Positions 54,026 through 64,000 of a DNA stretch of 64,000 nucleotides are shown here, piece by piece. Below the pieces are notes generated by a model that saw only the letters and a list, made by a program, of their open reading frames with translations, was not told the DNA's origin and made no database searches. The translations under genes were made by a program, and so were the position numbers. Source of the DNA: Colocasia esculenta (taxonomy: Eukaryota > Streptophyta > Magnoliopsida > Alismatales > Araceae); NCBI GenBank assembly GCA_014218235.1, contig CM024757.1, positions 145,961,371 to 146,025,370 on the forward strand, written 5' to 3'. How positions within the stretch are numbered: the stretch's first letter is position 1; each line of letters begins with the position of its first letter.

Positions 54026-54325
54026 TCTTATGATGTTTTTCTTATTAGTACATTTCTAAGTGGGGGAGATCATTAAGGAGAAATTAGAAAGGGATAATCT
54101 AGTATTATACCATAGTTCATCTGGTGGATTAAGATGGAGTTATAACAGCCGTGGAAGGAAGACAGGAGTGGAGGGAACCAAATGAATAGTACGGGTGGCT
54201 ATAGGTGTAGATGTTGGACTAGCATCCACGATGTTTAAACAAGTTAGAGGAATTAAGTCCGAAACGAGCACAAGGATCATAACTATCAAAAGTCAATTAA
54301 TGACCTTTGGGCACCAAATTCTCTT

Positions 54326-54338
54326 AAGTGGGGGAGGG
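54326..54338 (+). other. Polypurine tract of TR-GAG element, right copy
   Basis: AAGTGGGGGAGGG abutting the 3' LTR. A second tract of nearly the same sequence (AAGTGGGGGAGATC) lies 270 bases upstream near 54057-54070. Confidence 0.9.
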
Positions 54339-57300
54339 TGTAGTACCCCGGAAATTTTAATTACACACAAAATTCAAATAAATGGAAATAAATAATTTAC
54401 ATATATCAGATTATTTAAAACATACGTACCGCTATCGTATGTGCTAAAACACATCGTAACATTCCGTAAAAATTATAAATCGACCCCAAACATTATTACT
54501 AAATGTTTTACAAAGAAATTTGTGCCAAGAAAAATTGGATTAACCAAGTTTAAAGTGTTTCGCGACTTATTATCGTAATTCATGAATAAGTCAAAAAATC
54601 AGTATCACATGTACTTGGATGAGTTAGAAAATTAAATAAAAATCATATATGGACTTAAAATAATATCCTATAATGACCATAAAGAAATTTGGGTCAATAA
54701 AATCATTTGGGCTAGGTTTAAGAGTTATTGTGACCGGTTATCCAAATTAGAAAACAAGTCAAAAAACCGTTAACACGGAAATACGACGCAACTAAAAATT
54801 AAATAAAAATGTTGGAGAGACTTCCAACATTATATATTAATGACCCAATATCATAATTGGCCAATGGACCACATATGGCCCAAAAATCAAATGAAGCTAG
54901 AAAATACATGGAAATTCGTAACCATAAATAGGCTGAAATTAGAAAGAGGCAATTAGAGTTGAATTGGGATGAGAATATGCATTCTTGGCAACCCAAATTC
55001 GTACTTAACTATGGGGGGAGGTTTCTTAAAGCCTCACACACTCTAATGGAGGAAGAAATCCTCAGAATAGGAAACTAATATGTCAAAACTGCAACTCTTC
55101 TTTCCTTGTCACAATAGGACTCCTAAAACCCATAGATGCTTAAATACTCTCCACCAAACCCTTGGGGATGAGTTTACATCTTGTTGGGGTCATGTGGAGG
55201 TGTTCTTGGCGGCTGGGGAGCAGGAGATCATCCACACCAAGCCGTTCTTCTTCCCCGTTGCGTCTGTTGCGACCTGCACAGATAGTCATCTTGGAGTCGA
55301 CCAAAGGTGAGTCAAACCATAAACAAACCTTGCAAGGATTATACCCCTGGAAAGAGGGTCAAGTCTACATTCTAACCCAAGTGGAATGCCCAAATTCCAT
55401 GCAGTATACACGGAGTATTAAGCGTTCTTCAAAAAGTGATCTGAACACGAGTTTTCTGGAAAAATGGGACTTCTTCAACACAGAAGGTAGGTTTTCTAGG
55501 TCCAAACCTAACATATCATATACCAATGTGTATATCATCAAGCTAACTTTCGTTTCCACTGGTTTCATCTAATTCCAATAAGTAGATTTTGAACTATAAG
55601 CGTTTTCCCCAAGTCGCGCACTGTCAGGGCTTTTCCCATTCTTTATATGTTGCATGCGATTCGAAACCAAACTAGAGCAAACCCACAACATGAAAGTTTT
55701 TCTACTAGTTGTCCTAGTCATGTTTTATGTTGAAAGTTTTATCTAAATCTCATTAATTAGAGATTTATAAGCATGGTAAGAGGGTCTCTGCATGACACTG
55801 TGTTTTCGGGTTGCACTTGGCTTTTACGTTGTGTCGAATTATCATGCATCTCAAGGTCGTTTAAAATTATTTAAAAATTATAGTCTGCATCTATTCCATG
55901 TTCCCAACAACTTTCATGATGAGACTTTTTTCCTAAAAGCCCTAATTATTTCGGCATCATACCTTGCAAAGTAAATCTTGCATTTGATTGTCCTCAATCT
56001 TCTATACCTCATGTTAGACTTGATTAAAGCCTATCGAAACCATCAGTGTTTTCTAATTCCGATTTACTGGAAGCACCCTTGCATGTCTAGGTTGGTTTAA
56101 AACTGGTTTCGTGATTTTTCATGCATTGTACAACTTGTTCTCTATTTTTGAAACCCCCCGTGTCAATATAAGGCAGTCCTGGACCGCAATCCAAGAACAT
56201 GTCTTTTCTCTATCGGATTCAGGCGCAGACCCTGTGAACGCAACGGCCCGATAGGCTGCGTTCTGAGGTCTTGTCGCGACCACAAACCTGTCACGTTATG
56301 AATGTGACGAGTGCGCCGTCGCTATCTCTCTGCCTGATCTGATTGCCTTGTCGCGTTCTATACATACCCTTGTCGTGTTCTGTCCCGACCCCGTCACGAC
56401 CCTTACTGGGGTGCGTCGCATTTTTAGAATTTTGCATGAAACCCCACTTGTTTCTTTTGAAAAGCTTACCGCTATACCCGAGGTCGGTTTAATATGCTAT
56501 TTAATGTGCAAATTGCATGTCTTGGGTCTGGTCATTACATGATCGTGTTTAATGGCTTAAAAGTGATTAACCCATTTAAAAACTATAATTACATGAACAG
56601 TATTCTAATTATTCTCTTAATGACGTGATCATTCATGAAACTTGTGATTTGCTCTTGTTACTATTCTAGCTTGATTAAAATGATAATTATTATCTTAAAA
56701 TCGTGCAAACCCATGTGTAGTTAAATGCATTGTTCATTGCATGCCATCATGTTAAGTGCTTTCCGCGAGTTTGAAACCAATGGTTTGTGAATTGACACCC
56801 GTACATCACTACACACTTGCACTACTAGGCAGCCCTTTCTTGGGGATTTGGAAACTCTCTACCGGTCATTCTGAATCGGTAGACTAGTGACTTTTTTCTC
56901 CAAGGCCTCCGTAAATCTCCTCTGACCATGGATTCCCACATGGCCGACGAGTTGGTTGTACCATTGAAGTTCCCTAGAGATAGCGTGCACTTCCTTTATC
57001 TTGTTGTTCTCGTGAGTGTGATTTTCAATCTAGACTAAAGCCATTAATGTAAAGATTGAACTAAATTATAAATCGTACTGTTATGCTACCGAATTTATCT
57101 CTTGACCATTGTTATCATGAAATCATGTTCAATTACTTATTACTAGTTCTCATCAGCATCATGAACATGACATTACACATGCTTACATCTTGAAACTCTC
57201 ATTGGCCATTATTAATGACTGTGGGTATCTACATTTAAAATTTAAGTGAGATGCTGACCGGGCACGGTGAGTGTCCAAGGGCTCCAGTCTAGCCCCAATG

Positions 57301-58217
57301 ATGGAGAGTCATAAATATACTGTTAACCATGGGGTATAATGATTACTGGCGTTGCATCTGCGCTGGGAGTCGTGCGTGCATGTTGAATGATAGATACAAT
57401 AACCACATACACGTGTCCTGGTGTACATTCTTGATGGATCTTTTCTTGGTGTACATTAGTGTCTACGTGCCTGATTAATGTTACATGATCGTGCTCGTGC
57501 GTTCTTGCTTGCTTGCGTGATATGGTCATCCTGCATTTATTGCAATTAGTGATATCTTGCGTTCTTGAAAGCTATTGACATCAAGTGAAATCTTGCATGC
57601 TCGTACAAAGTGATCTATTGCTAGTTCTTCTCGTTATATCGTTCTAGATCTTTTTCTATCATGATCTCTCTTTCTAGCTTGTTTCATGTATCATGTTTTA
57701 ATGAGTTTTATTCGTACATGCATATCATGACATTCGTCGTGCTTACCTAGTTCTAAATTTCTAATCACTTATATCATTGCCCGCACATTGAGATATAAAT
57801 CCTACTGTGTTAGTTTGCTCATCCCCTACTTTTACCCAATCTAGGTGACTATGAAGTACGAGAAGAGGAGCAAGTCGAGGATGGGAATGCGTCCGAGTGA
57901 AGAGCGTTCCAACTATGAGTCTAGTTATAGTAGTTTGCTTTGAGTGTTAGATTCGTGTAGTAGGAAGTGAGGAATAAATGTACTTTTCCTTTTTATTGAG
58001 TCTTAGTCATGTAATAGTTTCCATTTGGAATACAATGAGTTGAGATTTGAATACAATATTAGTTGAGTTCACTATTTGGGCCCTATTATAATGTATGTTG
58101 TTATACATTTAGTGCGTGCTAGCTAGAGGCTTATTTGCCGACTGTTCAAGTCTCGGGATATCGACTCGAATTATTCCGCATTATTAATATCCGTTGCGTA
58201 ATTCTCAGGACGTGACA
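54339..58217 (+). mobile_element. 3' LTR of TR-GAG element, right copy
   Basis: 3879 bp from TGTAGTACCCCG to CAGGACGTGACA, followed by ttcca. A TATA-like ATAAATA near 54925 and a 76-codon frame at 55080-55310 ending on GTGAGT are shared with the other LTR copies. Confidence 0.94.
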
Positions 58218-58222
58218 TTCCA
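58218..58222. repeat. Target-site duplication of TR-GAG (3' side)
   Basis: ttcca, identical to 48865-48869. Confirms a complete insertion of 9348 bp. Confidence 0.93.
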
Positions 58223-59560
58223 AAACTCTTAAGCCTATGCAGAACGCAGTAGAGGAAACAATCCCTGCTTCTATCATGAATTTTTGTAAGCATTCACATC
58301 TAATCACAAAAAGCCATGACTCTAAGAAGAGGAAGCTTGGTCAACAATCCCCACAAGGTAGCAAAATAGAGAAATTTCTTCCTTTATGGTATGCAATGGT
58401 CATTACTTACAGAAAGAGATCCCTTTACAAGGAATTTTTGTTCAAGTGTGCTTACTCTGAAGTCTTTGGATTACCTAGAGTGGATTTGCCTCAATATATA
58501 AATATCATGGTCACTCTATCTGCTATTACTTCATCTGATGCTAAGAAAATTTTCAAGCTAACAGAATCTCAAACGGAATATAGATGGAGTCAACTGAATC
58601 AGGCAAAGTATAAGGAGTATGAACAAGAAAAAACTCAGAGAAGCATTCATGGTCAAACTGACATGACTATCTCTACCTGGTTTGATGATCAGCATCAGGA
58701 AAGTTTTGGGTGGACTTCGCAGAAAGAAGTTAGACTCCTTAAACAATTTCAAGTATTTAATGATTACATATTTCTCAAGATTAGTAGAGAAGCTCAATTT
58801 ACTCAATTTGTTGAAATCATCAGGGAAGCATTTCATAAGAACAAGGGAGCCACCTCTCTCACACTCAAGCTTCATTTCTGCTCTTTACCTCTCATTTGCA
58901 GTCTACCTGAACTGCATGCCCTGCCTGCTAATTGACGTTGAAATTTGGAAGACTATTTTGGACAGATATGCCAAGGTAAAGGCTAGAGTTTTTATCAAAT
59001 CCAATCGCCTCTTGGATTTCAACATATTTATTCAAATAGAATATCAAACGGGCCACATTCTATTAGAAGATCTAGCTCCTCTTCTGATTGAGGCATAAAG
59101 ATTATCTACTACTATCTAGACAACTATGTACTCAATTGCATTTGACCAATTGGAGTCTGTAAATGAGGCCAGAAGGAAGGAAAGACTGCTTGCTCTCACT
59201 CCTAAAGAGTTCATGGATATGCACTCAATCAAGCTTGCAAATGAGCAGTTTTCTGTTTGGGTCGACAGATACCAGGTATTCTTAGCATTGGAGAAAGAAC
59301 AAACTGAGTAGAAGATTGAGTATCCTTTTTCAATAATCAGATTTTCCCATCATGCCAGCTCCTCAAGTACTAGATTTTACAAATTATCCATGGAGCCTAT
59401 TGAATACTAGACTTTTCTCCAAGAAGAAAGAGCCAAGCACATTCAGAAGTTCAGAACAAATATGGGTCCAGACCATAACATCAGTAGTAGTTTGTTCCAA
59501 AACTATTTTGAGCAACAAGAAATTTGGGCCTGGGAGATTGTAGAAAAAATTGTACCTCTT
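58218..59560 (+). pseudogene. C-terminal part of element A third ORF
   Basis: The coding sequence resumes right at the TR-GAG boundary (frame SKTLKPMQNAVEE...). 58237-58935 is open for 232 codons. The likely true frame changes near 58800 to that of 58682-59098 (REPPLSHSSFISALYLSF, then VEIWKTILDRYAKVKARVFIKSNRLLDFN), then 59126-59311 (EARRKERLLALTPKEFMDMHSIKLANEQFSVWVDRY), and ends near 59560. Charged, helix-rich; no domain recognised and no obvious signal peptide or strong transmembrane helix, so an envelope function is unsupported. This part exists only once in the window. Confidence 0.6.
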
Positions 59561-59765
59561 TTATCTCTTGATTTCTATTTCTAATACTCATTAGACCCTT
59601 TTATCTTCTTAATCTCATAATCTGCCTCATGTTCCTATCCTTTATTTTTGGTTATTGATAAAAGGGGGAGAAAATTACATATACTCTGACATTCTCATGC
59701 ATACAAACTTCATGCATAGCTTATATGTGTCTTTTCTTTGTTTTGTTTGTTGTTTTGTCATCACC

Positions 59766-59779
59766 AAAAAGTGGGAGAT
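59766..59779 (+). other. Polypurine tract of element A, with an extra copy upstream
   Basis: AAAAAGTGGGAGAT just before the 3' LTR, plus AAAAGGGGGAGAAAA at 59660-59674. The repeated tract is the same arrangement as in element B and is characteristic of Sireviruses. Confidence 0.85.
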
Positions 59780-62055
59780 TATTAAACATTTTATCTCCTT
59801 CTAATATAGATTTTGGTGATAACAAAAATCTCAAATTATATGTATTTAATATTAACAATACTTTAAATAAATATCATCATAATAATTGTTATCATTTGTT
59901 CAAACGCATTATCATACTTTGTAAGTTGCATGTCGACAGATGATGCACAGGTGTCGATCTATGTAGCTTAAGTATCGACCTGTGAAAATCATGTGTCAAT
60001 ACATACATATCTTCTCAAATCTTGTTGATCTACGTCTATCGATTTCTTAATGAATCTTGATGATATTTTACTTTATTGTGATCAACAAATATTTATATCC
60101 ATTTTTCATTAAGTTTGTCAATAGGAAAATAAAAGTAATAAAATGGCTCCAATGATCATCACTGTAAGTATTCCAAAAAAGCTCAAGTTTATTCTATATT
60201 ATTCATTTCAAGAAAATTTGTCTAAACCCATATCGATTAGTGACTAAACTTCCTATCGATTAGTGAATAATGTTTGTTTCGATTACTGTTTAAGTGACCA
60301 ATCGATTCTTGAAGAAAAGATTCTTTCGATTGATGTTATAACTTGTTCTGATTAATGTATATTCTATCGATTGATGGTATAACTTGTTTTGATTAGTGTA
60401 TATTTTATCGATTGATATTATAACTTGTTTTGATTAGTGTATATTCTATCGATTGATGTTATAACTTGCTCCAATTAATGTATATTCTATCATTGATGTT
60501 GTAATTTGTTCCGATTAGTGAACAATATATCGATTGGTGTTGTTTGTTGCGATTATTGACTACTTGCCTTTTATTCTATCGATTAGTGACCACTATTTTT
60601 TATTAGCGACCAATCTCATTCTGATTATTGAACACTTACTCCACTCTATTTCGATTAGTGTTAGTTTGCCATCAATTATTGAATACTAGTCAAATGTTAT
60701 TCCAATTAGTGATCATTTGACCTATGAGCTATTGATTGGTGTTATTTAGCTATCGATTAGTGATTACTTACTCCATGATATATCGATTATTATATTCTTA
60801 TCATATTTACTTTTGATTAGTGATGTAATTCACTCCGATTAGTGATCAAGTAACTTATTCATATCAATTGCATTCACCTACCCTCACTATTATTCTGTAA
60901 AAATGTTTTGGCACGCAAACTTGCTTCATTTCAAATTGTTTATGACAGATTCTAACATTGAATGTAGTAGGTAGCACTTTTCAAGCCTAGCCCATGTCTC
61001 ACCTTGTGCATGCTTCTGAAGGACCCTTCTTTTCTAGAAGACAAAAAAGAAGCTACCTAAAATACCTAGGCGTTAGCCAGATTTGTGGGCTCTTGCAGAA
61101 AAGGTATGGGTGTGACTGATGTGTCTCTCTTACCTAGCACCACTCCCTTCATACTTTAATGTGAGCAGGTATTCGGTACTCTCTTGAAGGCTAACGTTAG
61201 ACACAACAACCTTGAAGTCATACACATGCTGACGTTGAGCAAGACCCCAACGGATCCTTCAACGCCCAAGATATCTGCAAGAAACCGAGAATACAGACTT
61301 TACAGACATATCAACGGATATATCCTTCAAGAGTCCATAAATAGAAGGAGAGGATGCTATGATAAAGACAACCACGGGTGAAAGATTTAAAAAACAAAAA
61401 AATCCTAGAGAGCACACCAATGCTGACATCCCTCCTCAACCAAAAAATAAAGCAGAAGTGTTCAAGCCATCATCCTCTAGCTTTCTTCATCTCTTTCTAT
61501 GTATTCTTGATGTAATCTTCCTTTAGAGAGAGATAGTATTGTCTCAGATCCAGCCCCTCCTGTGCTTATCTTAGGCTTAGTCTGAGGACCTTTGCAATCT
61601 CCTTGAGACTTCTGTTGTTCCTCTTCCTTTGAGGAGAGAAGACCAGCCTACGATTTGAGTGTCTTTGCCCTTTGTTTAAGGTAAGACCAGTCTATGAGCT
61701 ATGTGGGATTTCCCCTTCTGGGTTGAAGGGAAGACATGTGTTATCAGTGTGTTAGTGCCTCTTCGGGTTGAAGAGAAGACCAATTGCTGCTGGGTGTAAT
61801 TGTCCATAAGGGGGATTGTACCCTTAGATAGTGAAATCTCAAGTTATTGCTTAGGGACTAGACGTAAGCCTGAGGTGTATCTCAGTGCTAAACTAGGATA
61901 AATCTTGTGTCTTCTTGTGTGATTGCTTTTATTTATTTCTGCTGCACATTAACACTAACTCTTACATCTTAGTGTTAAGTTTTATATTTTCAGAAACATA
62001 TATAGCAACTCATTCACCCCCCCCCCCCTCTTTGGGCTTGCTACCTTGGCTAACA
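59780..62055 (+). mobile_element. 3' LTR of Sirevirus element A
   Basis: 2276 bp. It opens TATTAAAC (against TGTTGAAC in the 5' LTR, so the terminal TG has decayed by a G-to-A change) and ends GGCTAACA. It pairs with 21879-24187, the only other copy in the window. It is followed by ggcta. Confidence 0.92.
60230..60870 (+). repeat. ATCGATTAGTGA-type degenerate array in element A 3' LTR
   Basis: Mirror of 23095-23745. Frequent TATCGATTAGTGA and related words, irregular spacing, many copies with ATCGATTGATGTTATAACTTGTT between. Confidence 0.8.
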
Positions 62056-62060
62056 GGCTA
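62056..62060. repeat. Target-site duplication of element A (3' side)
   Basis: ggcta, directly after the LTR end; the complement of tagcc at 24188-24192. Confidence 0.8.
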
Positions 62061-62755
62061 TAGCCCACACGGCTAAAGAAGCTGCACCCGCCATGGCCAG
62101 AGAGGGCACCGTCGTAGCGAAGGAAGGGATAAGACAATTTGTGATGCCCTAACTTTTCGTATGCATTTTTGCATGAATTATTTTTACTTTCTATCGGCAT
62201 CACTGAACATATCGGTTCAGGGTTGACATCGCTATGGTGTTAGATGATATATGTATTCACCACTATATATTTAGTTAACTTTTAATTTTAGAGAGAAAGT
62301 ATATATGTAAATACTAAGAAAGTATGAATGTAATAATTGTGTATATCTAAAATAAAAAATGTATGAACATAATTATTAAAAGTTAGGATTTGAACTATGA
62401 TTGACTAATTTCATAGGGTTTTAATTTAAATTTTATAAGTTTCTAAATTGCATTCGGATCCTCAGTTGGAGGTAATTTTGAGTAATTACTCTCAAACGGG
62501 GTGAAATGGGAATATATGCATATATTGTTGAGCAACTATCTTTAAAAATATTGTTAAATATTTAATCATTATGTTTTCACTATGACAAAATCTTTTAATA
62601 TCTCCCAAATCAATTTATTGTTTTATACTACATTTATGTAAATCCATATGACAATATAAAGGCACACATATATAATACTGAATAATATTTTTAGCCAAAA
62701 TTTATGCACACACAAATTTAAGTATCAACACTGTCACACAAAATTTCTTTAAGTC
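62061..62755. other. Flank of element A, no gene seen
   Basis: AT-rich sequence without coding potential. TGTGATGCCCTAACTTTTCG near 62140 could be the start of another decayed LTR, but no partner is visible. Confidence 0.35.
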
Positions 62756-62759
62756 CACA

Positions 62760-63045
62760 GCGTATATGTATACCATACTGACTCCGACTTTAGAAAAGTC
62801 GAAGACTCTGACTTTAAAAAAGTCGAAGTATTGTACCAATTGATGAACAAAAGGGTTATACTCCGACTTTAGAAAAGTCAAAGTCTGACATAACTCCGAC
62901 TCTTAAACTCCGACTCTTAAAAAGTTGAAGTCCTTATATCGATTGCTTATCAACTGGACCTTACTCTGACTCTTTAGCATTCAAAGTCGGACCTTACTCT
63001 GACTGCTGAAAAGTCGAAGTCTTGTTGACTGTACCTTACTCCGAC
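62760..63045. mobile_element. Sirevirus LTR-like palindrome region, left of hAT element
   Basis: Repeated ACTCCGACTTTAGAAAAGTCGAAG-type hairpins (shown here split and variable) with TATCGATTG words, the same motif as in the element B LTRs but a different subfamily. It continues at 63783-64000 after the hAT insertion. LTR ends are not visible. Confidence 0.6.
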
Positions 63046-63782
63046 TAGGGCTGCCAACGGGTCGGAGTCGGAATCGGAAATGGGTGTTTCCGCTTCCGCT
63101 TCCTATAAGAAATTTCGGAGTCAGAAACGGAAACGGAAAAGGGTGTTTCCGCTTCCGCATCCATTTCCGCTTTCTATCGGAAAATCGGAAACGGAAACGG
63201 AAACTTCAGATGTAACAACATTTGTACAATTAGAATTAATTTATAAATTTATAAGTATATAATTATTAAATTTATGAATAGTTTCAAATGTAAATTTAAT
63301 AATCTTTTCTACCATATCTTCTTCATCATGTACATTATAATGACCCTTACTAAATGAAGTATAACAAGATCAAATTAGTATGGTAAAATCATATAGTGAT
63401 ATATAATGGTTGAGTAATAGATAATCAATATATGTAGATATAAATATCATTAGAGAAAAAAACTGTCAATAATTGGGACTAGAATAGATGACATTTACAT
63501 ATAGATGGGAGGTGAGAGACAATGAGTTAAAAATTTAAGAGCCAAAGTTTGAAGATATTTTATTATAAAAATATTATATAATATATATTAAAAGTTATCG
63601 GAAACGGAAACGGAAAAGCGGATGCGGAATTAGGTGTTTCCGCTTCCGCATCCTATAAGAATTCGGATATCCATTTTCGCTTCCGCTAAGCTATCGGAAA
63701 GTTCTTTTTGGAGTTCCGCATCCTATAAAAAATGCGGAAACAGGTCGGCTAAACAGAATTCGGAGGTCCATTGGCAGCCCTA
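63046..63782. mobile_element. Non-autonomous hAT-type element (737 bp)
   Basis: Terminal inverted repeats TAGGGCTGCCAA at the left and TTGGCAGCCCTA at the right. It is flanked by the perfect 8-bp duplication actccgac (63038-63045 and 63783-63790), the hallmark of hAT transposons. Inside, both ends carry runs of the hexamer CGGAAA or its complement TTTCCG in inverted orientation, like hAT subterminal transposase-binding repeats. The centre is AT-rich and has no transposase. Confidence 0.93.
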
Positions 63783-64000
63783 ACTCCGACTTTGGCAAAG
63801 TCGAAGTTTTGTTGATTATATCTTACTCCGACTCTTCAACAGTCGAAGCCGGACCTTCGCCGACTTCTAAAAAGTCGAAGTCTTTTCTATTACATTTCAC
63901 TCCGACTGTTTAAAAGTCGAAGTATGATATCAATTGATGAACAAACTTGTTCTACTCTGACTCCCCATAAGTCGAAGTCTGACATCTATCAATATCTCAA
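63783..64000. mobile_element. Sirevirus LTR-like palindrome region, right of hAT element
   Basis: Continuation of 62760-63045: ACTCCGACTTTGGCAAAGTC, GACTTCTAAAAAGTCGAAG and similar hairpin words with ATATCAATTGATGAAC between. It runs off the window. Confidence 0.6.

Overview
This is a repeat-dominated piece of a plant nuclear genome. It holds stacked LTR retrotransposons (Sirevirus-type Ty1/copia, Athila-like and chromovirus-like Ty3/gypsy), a decayed Mutator-like transposase, a short hAT element and one convincing host gene. That gene, on the minus strand at 30252-31406, encodes a tandem CCCH zinc-finger protein of the C3H14/C3H15 type. Its first exon is very GC-rich, which is common in monocots, so a non-grass monocot is a reasonable but unproven guess. 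No tRNA, rRNA or prokaryotic feature was seen.

Layout. 1-16810 is an almost exact reverse complement of 41088-57911. The right copy begins at the first base after a 100-N gap (40988-41087), and the left copy runs off the window start, so no true breakpoint of this inverted repeat is visible. The repeat lies inside one Sirevirus insertion ('element A'). On the minus strand of the left half are its 5' LTR (21879-24187), primer site, gag, pol and the start of a third ORF. On the plus strand of the right half are the third ORF and the 3' LTR (59780-62055). The outer flanks carry the same 5-bp duplication (ggcta) at 24188-24192 (as tagcc) and at 62056-62060. The two halves therefore come from one insertion event. 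Unmerged overlapping contigs or haplotigs joined in the wrong orientation explain this most simply; a genuine palindrome is the alternative.

Nested in the third ORF of element A, in both arms, are two gag-only Ty3/gypsy elements. One is Athila-like (13375-15057 LTR through 9522; right copy 42844-48391). The other is a TR-GAG-type element with unusually long 3.87-kb LTRs (right copy complete at 48870-58217, 5-bp duplication ttcca; left copy cut by the window start).

The unduplicated middle (24193-40987) holds a decayed MULE (25858-28150) whose intron and flanks are filled by a degenerate ACTTTAAC-type repeat, the CCCH gene with a TATA box and a likely 5'UTR intron, a 122-bp tandem duplication, fragments of gypsy LTRs, and a second, internally deleted Sirevirus ('element B', 34651-40670). 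Element B is interrupted at 40671 by the start of another LTR that runs into the gap. To the right of element A are unknown sequence and a Sirevirus-LTR-like palindrome region (62760-64000) carrying a 737-bp hAT-type element with an 8-bp target duplication. Apart from the CCCH gene, every coding region seen is broken by stops or frameshifts.
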